Positions 25,514-36,200 of a DNA stretch of 64,000 nucleotides are shown here, in pieces. Under the pieces are notes generated by a model. The model was not told the origin of the DNA. It did no database searches and saw nothing but the letters and a program-made list of their open reading frames with translations. The DNA is taken from NCBI RefSeq assembly GCF_051014685.1, contig NC_135061.1, positions 5,876,029 to 5,940,028 of the forward strand. Reading direction: 5' to 3'. This stretch comes from Ptiloglossa arizonensis (taxonomy: Eukaryota; Arthropoda; Insecta; Hymenoptera; Colletidae). A program made the position numbers and the translations under genes. The first letter of the stretch is position 1; every line of letters begins with the position of its first letter.

Positions 25514-25961
25514 TCAACTCACGAACGTTACACGATACTCGAAACGAGCGATCCCTGGAAGGAGCTTAGGCAGAGAATTCCACGCGGGACAAGCGTACGC
25601 CGGTAGTCGGCAAACGAAGCAATCCGGCGGAAACATTGCAGGCCGAATGTCTCCTATTCCGTGTTCCTCCCGTCTCTCGCGTCAACTTCGAACGACTACC
25701 TCCAGCCTTCGGGTTCCGTGCTCGTCTCCGCGTCCACGTAACATTGCCTGCCGCTAAGTACGTCCCGCGGAAAGTTCCACGCCGCTACGGGGAATCGGTG
25801 AGGTTTCCCCCAGAGACCCGACCGAGGAGCTTCCAAGTAAAAGCAATTCCTCTTCGCGCCAAGGACTCGCGTTTCGTTTCAACTGCAGCCGTGGACCTGA
25901 CGAGGGGGCACCGGCTCGGACCGACCCGGAAGAGGTTATTATCCGTTACGAGGCGTCGCGA
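25514..25961. other. GC-richer unique spacer
   Basis: About 450 bp of GC-richer unique sequence separates the 11/16 bp satellite from the first purine array. Several plus-strand frames stay open through it but in conflicting phases. No gene is supported. Confidence 0.5.
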
Positions 25962-26222
25962 ATGGAACGCGGAACAACGAGGGAGAAAGAAACGGAACGA
26001 GAGAGAAAGAGACGGAACGTGAGGGAAAAAATGGAACGAGAGAGAAAAAGATGGAATGGGAGAGAAAAAATGGAACGAGAGAGAAAGAGATGGAACGAGA
26101 GAGGAAGAGATGGAACGAGAGAGAAAGAGATGGAACGAGAGAGAAAGAAACGGAAGAAGAAAGAAAAAAACGGAATGAGAGTGAAAGAGATGGAATGAGA
26201 AAGGAAGAGATGGAATGAGAGT
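25962..26222. repeat. Purine-rich ~20 bp tandem array, left block
   Basis: Units follow gagagaaagagatggaacga with 18-20 bp spacing. The plus strand is almost entirely A and G, interrupted by a C or T in each unit. The same unit resumes on the far side of the unique insert, at 26455-26822. Long frames on both strands here translate the repeat (Glu/Arg/Lys on plus; Ser/Phe/Leu on minus). Confidence 0.95.
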
Positions 26223-26454
26223 GTGGCGGCGCTACCCACGCTTGCCACCAGAGGGAAACTTACCACTAACCGTTTCCCGCAAGTTCCCGTACCTGCTCCG
26301 ATCGGTATATATACGATCCCATACCGATCTTCCAATGTCCCGGCGTATAAGGCAGGGCCTGCTAGGATGCCTTACTGACGAGTCCACTAGCAGGCCCGGG
26401 ATGAAACACTTCTCCCTTTTCCTATTTCCGTTCTCTCCTTCCTTTCGTAGCCAA
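26223..26454 (+). mobile_element. Unique structured insert inside the purine array (possible ribozyme-bearing retroelement fragment)
   Basis: About 230 bp of non-repetitive sequence interrupts the purine array. In order it holds a weak inverted repeat (GTGGC 26223-26227 / GCCAC 26244-26248) and an imperfect one (GGGAAACTT 26253-26261 / AAGTTCCC 26281-26288). A perfect 9 bp hairpin follows (GATCGGTAT 26300-26308 / ATACCGATC 26321-26329), then the hammerhead motif (26342-26410). It ends with a pyrimidine tract (about 26410-26440) complementary in character to the flanking purine arrays. In animals, hammerheads are known from Penelope-like elements, from small circular-RNA retrozymes and from some satellite DNAs. 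Which of these applies is not decidable, and target duplications cannot be read because the flanks are themselves repetitive. Confidence 0.45.
26342..26410 (+). ncRNA. Hammerhead self-cleaving ribozyme (stem III-open order)
   Basis: All core elements are present in the right order. The cleavage triplet is GTA (26345-26347). Stem I is TAAGGCA (26348-26354) with TGCCTTA (26368-26374), seven perfect pairs. The core CTGACGA is 26375-26381 (consensus CUGANGA). Stem II is GTCC (26382-26385) with GGAT (26399-26402), four pairs including a closing G-U. GAAA is 26403-26406. Stem III is weak: A26406-T26346 and C26407-G26345, then an A/C mismatch and two further pairs at most. Cleavage is predicted after A26347. 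Short stem III is common in retroelement-associated hammerheads. Loop I (GGGCCTGCTAG, 26355-26365) is exactly complementary to loop II (CTAGCAGGCCC, 26387-26397), so a strong loop-loop contact is possible; it could also form an alternative 11 bp hairpin that blocks the active fold. Confidence 0.82.
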
Positions 26455-26822
26455 AAGAGAGAAAAAATGATGGAACGAGAGAGAAAGAGATGAAATGAGA
26501 AAGGAAGAGATGGAACGAGAGAGAAAGAAATGGAACGAGAGAGAAAGAAATGAAATGAGAAAGAAAAAGTTGGAACGAGAAAGAAAGAGATGGAACAACA
26601 AAAAAAGAGATAGAACGAGAAAGAAAAAGATGAAATGAGAAAGAAAAAGATGGAACGAGAAAGAAAAAGATGAAATGAGAAAGAAAAAGATGGAACGAGA
26701 AAGAAAAAGATGGAACGAGAAAGAAAGAGATGGAACAAGAAAAAAAGAGATGGAACGAGAAAGAAAGAAACAGAACAAGAAAAAAAGAGATGGAACGAGA
26801 AAGAAAGAGACGAAACGAGAAG
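26455..26822. repeat. Purine-rich ~20 bp tandem array, right block
   Basis: This continues the same unit family as 25962-26222, with the variant gagaaagaaagagatggaac dominating and occasional gaaatgagaaag forms. The 283-codon minus-strand frame at 26232-27083 and the 118-codon frame at 26422-26778 translate this array (Ser-Phe-Ser-Phe-His-Leu-Phe-Leu-Ser-Arg type repeats), so I do not call them genes. Confidence 0.95.
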
Positions 26823-28226
26823 AATAGAAGGTGATGGGAGATCGACTCGGTGAAGTGGAGAAACGAGCTCAGGTAAGACGAAGAGAAGACTCACTCGTTC
26901 CAGGGTATTGTCGGGTGTTTCTGATGTAAAACAACCTACTCCGGACTGGTGCGTCGCGTTCTCGGGACGATGAAAATTACGAAGGCGAGTTCGCGCGTCG
27001 GTAAATGCGACGGAGAGTACGGTGTTCTCAAAACGGACATCCCGATGCAATATCAGAACCAGGTGAAAAAGAAATGGGACCAAGCGAAGCGTTCACAAAA
27101 CGCTCTACGACGATCGTGGTGCCCGTTGGATGATCGTTCCAGGAGTCGAGGAGTTTACGCAACCGGAGCTCGAGTAGCCTCGGAGCGGGAAAACTGGAAT
27201 TCAATTTGAAATCGTCATCGCCCGCGTAATTATTCAATTGAGTTTAAGCGCGAGACGCTGGATCGACCTACACGGTGCACCGGTTTGCTATTGATACGGA
27301 ATTATTGTTACGGGGTCCAATGAACGGACGATAGACGATCGATGTTCAGATACGTTTACTCGATCCACTGTTCTATGGATTTTGTCTGAACGTTTCAGAC
27401 GTCAGTAAAATCATCGAGTTTGTCGATGAATGGAGGCGAGTTCTCAGTTGTTGGCAAGACAAGTAACGAACTGTGCGTCAATTAACGAACGTTACTGATA
27501 TATTTCTTTTTCTAGGAAAAAGAATTCTTTTACTTTGTAACTCGCATTTCATACAAACGGAGTAACATTCGTTAGACACTTTACAATTTTGATCAAAATA
27601 AAAAGAATATTTCTAGCAGGTCAAGGAGGTTTCATACGAGAGCGAAATTAAAATAATATATTTCAATTTAACACAACGTCAAATTCATTAAAAAAGATAT
27701 TCTTTCTAACTTTATTTCGCAGCCCGGATAAACTCGATGAAAATTCTCTGAAATTACACACGCGTGAATTTGCACGGCTGTGAATAAAAACAGGGTGTAC
27801 ATAGTTTCGTGGACAATTTAAAAAAAGAATCAATTGTTCGATTATCGCGGTTCTTTTTCAGGAAAAATTTAAAATTTGAACAAATCCTTCATGTTTTACA
27901 TTTAATAGTTGTCGAATAGTGGGTTACTCGAGCATTTCGCAAATTCGTTATTTTATTTTCAACCTGAAAATTCACAAATTGGTTTATCTGGCTTTCGCTA
28001 CGAACAATACATAGTGTATCGGAGCCTATTTATATTTCTGTTGGGATATCGACCGACGTCTCGATTTAAATACAGGGATCGACTGAATTTTTGGTAATGG
28101 AAAAAATTGCTAAAATTGAGTAGGAAAAACGAGAACTCGTTACAACTTGGTCCACCGTGTTCAAAAATTTCCAGGATCGTGGAAATTACGGAAGTAAATT
28201 CGTATGGGACCAAATGGGGAAAAAAC
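26823..28226. other. Non-coding stretch containing one copy of a dispersed repeat
   Basis: No gene supported. A segment at about 27035-27074 (ggacatcccgatgcaatatc, then agaaccaggtgaaaaagaaa) is closely matched at 28227-28265. Confidence 0.5.
27035..27074. repeat. Dispersed repeat, copy 1 (partner at 28227-28265)
   Basis: Copy 1 carries ccgatgcaatatcagaacc followed by aggtgaaaaagaaa. Copy 2 carries cctgatgcaatattagagcc followed by aggtgaaaagaaa. Looser similarity extends upstream of both (gaaaattacgaa.gcgagttcg against gaaattacggaagtaaattcg). The conserved core is about 40 bp. The source family is unknown. Confidence 0.6.
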
Positions 28227-28265
28227 AGACACCCTGATGCAATATTAGAGCCAGGTGAAAAGAAA
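28227..28265. repeat. Dispersed repeat, copy 2 (partner at 27035-27074)
   Basis: Same orientation as copy 1, about 1.19 kb downstream. See that entry for the shared words. Confidence 0.6.
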
Positions 28266-29034
28266 GGAGAGAAAATAGGGCGTTGTTGGGAAATATACGG
28301 CATCCGGGCAGCTTGCAGACATTTTTTGAAATAACATGCCCCACGGAGGAAACGCGAAACTGCTGCAATATACTCAGAGAAGTTAACCGTCAGAGTTCTG
28401 AGCGTTGTAAGTTGGCTCGCGGCAGTACGAGACTGACTTATTGTTAAAAAGACGACCGATAAGTTTCGAAAACATTGAAAATTACGAACACACGGAATTT
28501 TTATTCGAGAGTTATAAAAGATGCTCGTAATAAAATTGCGTAAGTTTCTTTCGAAATCAATTTCTAATCGAATAATTACTACAATCGTAATAGTTCCTAG
28601 CAGTCGTAACTTTGATAACATTTATTTACCAAACCCACGGTAATTTAATCCAAAAAGTATTTCACATGTATATACATATGAAATGTTTTACCTTGTTCGA
28701 AGAACAACAAAATTTCGCTTCAACTGACTATAACACGTTCCATAATACATTCGTTCAATATTAATTTTCATTTATTTTTATCAGCCTACACTTCTTCCTA
28801 AACAAAAAATTAATTCTATAACGTGCAAAATAGTATCCTAAATTACCACAGATAAATATCTACGTCGAATGAAAACCGAAATGTAAAAAAACACAAGTGT
28901 AGGTACACGTGCATTTGTAAAGGCACAAGTGATCTCTTGCATTTCAAACGAACCGACTCCGATTAGTCCCGCGACAATTCCAATCAGGTTCTTGACAAAC
29001 GGTACGTTCGAACTGAGCACACTTTATCCGAAAG

Positions 29035-29065
<31 letters not shown>

Positions 29066-32000
29066 AGAAAATGGAACACTCGAACGAATCAGAGAAGTCC
29101 CGATCGATTGTCGTCCGGATGCAAGGCACTTAATTGCATCGCTGATAAAGCTCGCGTCAAGGCCACGGAATACCTTGGCAAAAAAGCAAGATTAATCGCG
29201 ATCGGTCCGCGCAATTTATCACCGGGTTCTGCTCGGCTACATGCGCAAATCTGGTCAACAAACCGAACGTACTCGAGGAACCTCGTTTCTTGCCACCTAT
29301 TCGCGAGAATCGTCGCGTTATCGAACCTCCTGTCGCTTAACTCGAGCCAGTCGTGGAGATATCGTCGAAAAAATCGGCAACGTTCACCGAATGGAACCAC
29401 AAATCGTTCCATCCATCTGAACGTAGACTCGACTGGGTAGATTGTGAACGAAATCGCAGTAGTGGATATGGAAAGCTTCGGTTACCGAAAGTGCTAGATC
29501 CATTAAAGGTAACCGGAATACGGCTGGCTAAATGATCGTGAAATTCGTCGAGGAACGTATGGAAACCCAATGGCGAAATCTGTTCATGATATTTGCAACT
29601 GAAAATCGATCGAGATCTCATTCCTATCGGAGGATTCTCACTCCAGACGCGATTTCATCACAATAACTGCACGTTTCTACAACGAATGTTTCACGATCGT
29701 AAAGTAATGGCTTCGTTTTTTAATGGAACGAGCTTACTTCTATCGGCAATATAAAACGAAACGGTAGTTATTTTTTTAGTGTACATTTATCGAATTAACG
29801 ATTACTACGCGATGATGGAAAAATATTTCGATTTAATTTGGAATTATTTCTTTCAATTCGAGAATTAATTTTGTAGAAGATTTTTTTTCGAAAATTTTAC
29901 CTAATCGAAAATGGAGGAGGATTTTGTTACGTATGTATATTCAAAATTCAAATATATATACACAGATTTATAAATATTAAATTCAAGATGAAAGATGCAA
30001 GAGAGAATACTTTGCGAAGAAAAGCCATGTAAAGTGAAATAAATTTACGATATTGTACGATATATCGAGTAAATGTTTTAATAACTCTTTTTAATATTTG
30101 AAATTATTAACGTAAAATATTTACACCGGTTATTATTTATCCTAGCATTTATGAATTACAAGTTTTCCATTCATTCGTATTATAACCGTGACTTGAATTA
30201 TTCGATTTCTCAAACGATGAATAGGTAACAATATTTTTTATTACATTCCATAAAATTAATGAATCAATCGTAACAAATGTAGCAACTATGCGAGATAAAA
30301 CAGTACGAGTTACGTACAATATAAATTGTCAGTTTCTGTGTTCTGATAAGTAATTCTTCCTTTAGCTTTCAAAGAGTAATATTTATATAATTAAAACCAA
30401 AAAAAAAAAAAAAAAAGTTCGTACTACTTTCTCACAGATCAAGGCACATTTAACCACAAACGAAATCATGCAAAGCAGTGTCCTATCTTCTTTCTCCTTT
30501 TTCTTCCAGGCAAACTCAAAACTAGATACAAACTTGTAACAAGTTTCGTAAATCATGTTAGTGTAACACGTGAGTAGAATCGTTTTGGAAATATTGTATG
30601 TAGTGTCGCGGTCGTATTTCTTACGTATTTCGTACACCGCAATATCGCGTTCGAAATCTGAATTCCTTTGAAATATTCATGTACCGATACAACGGTTTCC
30701 ATAAATCCGTGCAATAAATTCTCTTTCGTTACTTCCTCGTGACGACGTCGTGCGATCTTATTGCTGTGATAAAGTTCAATTTTCTGTCCAAAGATCGAAC
30801 ACGAAACAACAAAACGACGATAGAATCTAAACGATGCGTTATCAACGACACGTGCAATTGTTTCGCTCGTTAGCTTCGATTACCCGCCAAAAACGTAATT
30901 CGAATGTCTGGAAACGAACTCGTTGCAATAAAGTTCACGGTCTAACGCAGTAATTTAATAAACAGAGTGCCACGCTAGCAGTTCCGTGCGAATGCAACGA
31001 GTTCACCGAGTTCTTGAGTGTTCAACCATGCGATGAACTTAAATTTCGGCGCAGTAAATAAACTTGGCTCCCTTTAATTTCGCGATACCTGATATTGTCG
31101 AAGTAATGTTTCGCCAAGTGTGGCAATAAAGGAGCGTATATAATTAATTTATAACATATAAAGATAAGATTGCGCGCTGTAATACCTCCTCGCTGAAAAC
31201 GTAGTGTAAAGACCTTGCGCCAGGAGAGAAACAATAAACGGAGTGTCGTATATTTTACATTGTAACGCTCCAAATTCTAACAAGAATTTCACAATATCGA
31301 TTTACCCGAGCAACTGTACCTTAGATAATAAATAGACCACCATTGGCACAATTTTCACTCAATAACAAGCAGACAAAATTACAATTTATTTATCTCCGTT
31401 AAAATCGATTCTATCGAAAATTCGTACACTAGAAAAAAGTTTCTAAATTTAATTTCCAATACCTTTCGTTATGTACATTTTTACCATAAAGACAACGACG
31501 AGCGAGATATCGATGATTCTGTAATCGAAGCTCCTCTTTCACGAAGAATCTTCTCATGGAGCTTGTCAGGTGATTCTGTACGTTGAATATCGCAAACACT
31601 TGTACCGATTCTCCGGTTACCGGTTAACAAACCCGCAAAACTGTATTTTCTTTATGCAGCGCAGACATCTGCATATAAATTCGGCGTGAATCCCGAGCGA
31701 AATTGTAGCCTCCTCGAATCGGCGAGTCGCGCGTCACCGTGAGACGCGTCGATAAACCCGCTAAACTAGCTGCAACGTGAACACGTTTTCTCGTTTATTT
31801 TCGGCAAAGTCACGCAAATCCCGGACCGGATTGAGACGTCGTAGACCCCCGCACGGGCCGGGTCGTCTATAGCCAACGACGTACGATAAGCGGGGATCGT
31901 TTTTCTCTGTAACAGCTATCGGTATCTGTGTAGCTATTTCAGAACGGCACGTGAGCGGAATCAATTGAAAGGTTGGCCTGGCAAAGCCGCGCCCCGTCCA

Positions 32001-32645
32001 ACTAGAACTTCCATTAAGCCCGGAGAGATGCACAACCCTCGTCGTTCACTCGGTTAACCCTGCAGCCGAGGAACGCGTGCACGTGCTACTCGGTTCTAAG
32101 ACGATCGACCAAGTTTCGCGGAACTACGGAACGTAGGCCCGGGACAATGACTGGTAATTAAGGACGAGATCGACTGGACGATATCGCGAGATTCGAGTCC
32201 CCGTATCGATTCGACGAGCAACTTTTCATCGACGAATGTATGGAAGGATCGCGGGTGAAAAGTTTCGATTGTTCCGACAGGGATACCGGGGGAAGTGATT
32301 CCGACGAAAGTGCGGAACAAACGCATTCGAAGAAAGGGAGAATTTTGTTTGTTTCTCCTTCTGTGAACTGTTGTTTGACTTGACCCGTGCTCGAGAAGTT
32401 TACGGAGATTCGTAATCGAGGATCGTTAGGGACAGGAGTTGAACGCGATTCGAAATCTTCGAGATTCGTGCAAAGTTATCGAGGGCGAAGGGCGCGGAGT
32501 CGAAATTCGTGGACGACATTTGAATTCGTGTGATCGATGGGGATGGAAGATTTATGCGAATGAATCTGAGGGAATGCTTTTTTCGGAAATTAATCGTGAT
32601 TTTTGGATGCGATGTAGTGCACGTGAATTTTTCTTGGAAAAGTTG
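28266..32645. other. Non-coding stretch with (AAAAG)n and a long A-run
   Basis: No gene supported. An (AAAAG)n-type purine tract lies at 29030-29072. An 18-base A-run is at 30399-30416, a length compatible with the tail of an old retroposed copy, but no body upstream could be identified. The minus-strand frame at 27998-28621 (207 codons) overlaps a repeat copy and has no recognised domain. Confidence 0.5.
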
Positions 32646-33200
32646 ATGGGAAAATTATTAATGGGATATTTGTCGATAGAGAAATTAGGTATAGGAAAAT
32701 CATAGATAGAAAAATTGTCTGTAGAGGAATTATAAATAGGAAATTTTTCGATAGGAAAATTATAAAGAGGAAAATTGTAGATGGAAAGTATGTCTATAGA
32801 GAAATTATAAATTGAAGAATCATTTATAGGAAAATTGTTAAGAGGAAAATTATAAATTGAAGAATCATTTATAAGAAAATTGTTAATAGGAAAATTATAG
32901 ATAGAAAAATTGTCCGTAGAGAAATTATAAATAGGACATTTTTCGATAGGAAAATTGTAGATGGAGAAAGTGTGTATAGAGAAATTATAAATAGGAAAAT
33001 TATCCATAGGAAAATTATAAATTGAAGAATCATTTATAGGAAAATTGTTAATAGGAAAATTATAGATTGAAGAATCATTTATAAGAAAATTGTTAATAGG
33101 AAAATTATAGATAGAAAAATTGTCTATAGAGAAATTTTTTTAATAGGAAATTGTCGATAGGAAAACTATAAATAGGAAATATCCCAATAGAAAAATTACA
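32646..33200. repeat. 15 bp satellite, about 37 units
   Basis: The unit consensus is ataggaaaattataa with near-perfect 15 bp spacing through at least 32646-33130, then slight irregularity to about 33200. Common variants are atagagaaattataa, ataggaaaattgtta and attgaagaatcattt. Because the period is a multiple of three, the minus strand stays open from 33007 down to 32552 and reads as five-residue repeats of the type Asn-Phe-Ser/Pro-Ile-Tyr/Asn. The tail beyond the array (below about 32645) does not look like a protein, so translation of the repeat is the simpler explanation. Confidence 0.95.
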
Positions 33201-36200
33201 CGTAAAATAACTGTTCGAAAAAATACAATCAATAGATATACAAGGAACTGTACTCTCGTAAGCCCAGTCCCTAAAATCCATCGTTCCGGTCTATTTAATC
33301 CACATCTCGATTTTTATCGAGAACTCGATTTGAATTGATGCGGCGCCGTTTAATCTATTGGCACAGTATTTGCGGAACATCCTGTGCAATCGTGCGAATT
33401 CCAAAGAATATTGTCTTCCGTTCTCGTTCAATCTCAGCACTCCGAGCAACCGATAGAGCGAGCGAAGGAACGAGAACACCTCTACGGGTGTTCTCTGTAA
33501 TAACGTTCTTTTTCTGGGCAACAATGGACCGACCGGCATCGTAAAACGAAGCTGGCCGGACAAAAATTTCAAAGGCAACCTATTTACGGCGAATTGCTGA
33601 ACACGACGCCGGTTTTGGACAATGCAAACGACTTGCCGAGCCATTTAACGTGCGTGAGAGGGCCCCCGTAGTGCACCACGCGAACCAAAATCAAAAGAAA
33701 CCCGACGACACAGAAATTATAATAGGGAACGAAGTGCAAGGTCAACGATACAAAACTGAACGTAGACTCCTTGGGAGATACCGTGAAAAAGAACTCGGTT
33801 CAACGAAAATAAAAGACCGACACAGAAACCGGCTTCTTCGACCCATGGAAATTCTTCCTCCTTTTTTCGGACAATTGAGCGAAAGAATTTTTTTTTAAAG
33901 GAAAACGAAAATATCGTAGCTGCATTCCAGGAGGAAGAAAGTGTGCCAAAGAGAGATAACTGCCAATTAACAATTACGATAGCCGGTAGGTATGTCTAAC
34001 GCGAAAATTCTTCGTTCTCGTTTAAGAAAATTGAATAAAAGAATCGTTACTGAGAAATGAAAACGTGAACGAGAGAAATTGCATCGAACGAGGGAGAAAA
34101 TTGTACGAAAGAAGCGACGAGAAAGCAACAATAACAGCTGGTAGCAACTATTTCGTAGCTAGAAATGATTCGCGTAAAAATGTTGGACAATAAAAACTAG
34201 AAAGAGATGGGGAAAAATTTAGATGGAAGCCGAGTCACGGAAATGAAAGGGAAGAGAAACGCAACACCAGAAGGACATCAGCCGGGTAAATTAACAAAGG
34301 AATAACTAAAGAGGCCACGGAACACACACAGGAAAATTAATAAAACGCTGAGCGGAAAAAAAAACAAACGAAACGAGATACCTGGCGTGGCGAATGTAAG
34401 ACTTGGTGAAAGAACGGACGGAACAACGCTGGACTACGAAACAGTCGGAGCAACGTTGTTAATTAGCAGCGAAACCAGAAAGGGAATAGAAATATTGTAA
34501 AAAAGAGCGAGCTGAAAAATCAAGAAACGAAGAAAACAGAGGAGAGCCAATCCGATGGAGGAGACCGTGGAGAAATAAAGGTAAAGGGATATTCGGTGGA
34601 GGCAACCGAGTCGGTAGTGGAAGTTTGTGGAAAAACTAAGAACGGAATTAAGAAAATACCACAGACGGAAGGAAACAGGATCAAGAGGGGGATAGAGAAC
34701 GAAGGGTGCTCGATTGCTTCTAGCAAGGAATTCGCGAACGTAAAAGCACCGAGAGCTGAATAGAGAGACACCGACATTGCTCGCTCGACACGTGACTGGC
34801 ATATTTTGGTTCCGGGTGGTAGCTGGCATTTCTGGTCCCGATGTCGCTCGATGCTCGTTCAACGAACGCCAAGGGTTCGATGTTCACACGCGTCACGAAC
34901 ACGGGATGGAATCAAAGCGTGTAGTTGCTAGCCCCACGGTGCCAATAGAAGCGCTAAACTAAACCGAACGAAGACCACACTGGAATACTACCGGACCAGT
35001 AATGGAGACGTTCGATTCTTCCGCGCCACCAGTGATTACCAGGACGCTCGATGCAACCGATTCCGTTACGTACGAACGTTTTAACGCGAATTCCACCCCA
35101 GTTGTATCTGGTTCAACGATCCGGAATCAAGGTAGATTTGTTTTTTCTCTTTCTTCTTTTTTTTTTCTACTTCTTTTTTCGGAGCACAATTCTCAATGGC
35201 AATGGCTTACTTTATTTTTACAAGGTTCCGATTTCGCTGAATCGCATCGAGGCTTGCCGATACACTTGAACGATAAAGGGTGGAAATAAGTTTACGGTCT
35301 TGTTCTTTATTCTTTTGATTCGTAAAAATGTACATTTGTCGACGAAAGTTTTGTTAATTATTGTTCTTGAATTCTTGGACATTTTTCGACGATCGAAATA
35401 CGTGGACTGGTGTTACAATCGATGGGAAGGAATAATAGTTGGTGTGTCGATGAAGAATGAGCTTCTTTTCGAATGTATTTGTACGAAAAATATGATTATT
35501 TAATCGTGGTAAGGAATGAGTCTGCGGCAAAAATTAAGAAAGATTATTTTAAATACATGATTTTGTGCTCAATTTATCGCCTACTGAAAATTAAATTCAA
35601 AAAATTACAAAAGTAATAACGATCGAAATACAAAGATACAAGGTATTTCTTCGGAGAAATATATTTAAAATAATTGTTAACTCACGGAGAAAAATTCTTT
35701 TACTGAAATTTCATTTCAAAAACTTTCGAAACAAAGCGTGTACACCTCGGATCACTAAACCAGAAAGTTACAACACTTTAAAATCGCTACGTGAAAATAC
35801 GTGATAAGTATTATAACATTTGAGAACTGAAGTTTCGTTGGAAGCGAAGGGGATATTTTCGTTTAGTTAACTTAAAAATTCTGCCAAGTATAAGATACCG
35901 TGTTCCCCGAGCGTATTGAAACTGCCGTGAATTTTTTGTTAAAATGTAAACCAAGAAGCGTGGGAGCAAAAAAGAGTAAACTTCAACGTTCCGAAAGTAA
36001 ATCTGACTTTTACACGCAATTTTGGTATATCTGGTGGGATACAAAATTTTATCGTCCCTCTTGGGAAAATTTGCAATGGTATAGAAGTGAAACTTCGCCA
36101 CGCTCGGAAGCAGAGATAGCGGTTTCTGACTTTAAACGTCTCGCGTTGGAAATAATCAAATATTCAACGCTTTGAATAAAACGTTCCGACTCATTTTCGA

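Noticed and set aside
24761..25606. Three overlapping plus-strand frames rich in Phe-Gln-Val-Arg-Phe-Leu-Ser
   Set aside because: They are in different phases and are translations of the 11/16 bp satellite.
26232..27083. Longest open frame of the window (283 codons, minus strand), Ser/Phe/Leu-rich
   Set aside because: It mostly translates the purine array at 26455-26822 and crosses the ribozyme insert antisense; repeat composition explains the lack of stops.
32552..33007. Pentapeptide-repeat-like protein on the minus strand
   Set aside because: The 15 bp satellite period alone creates it, and the non-repeat tail is not protein-like; kept only as a low-priority observation.
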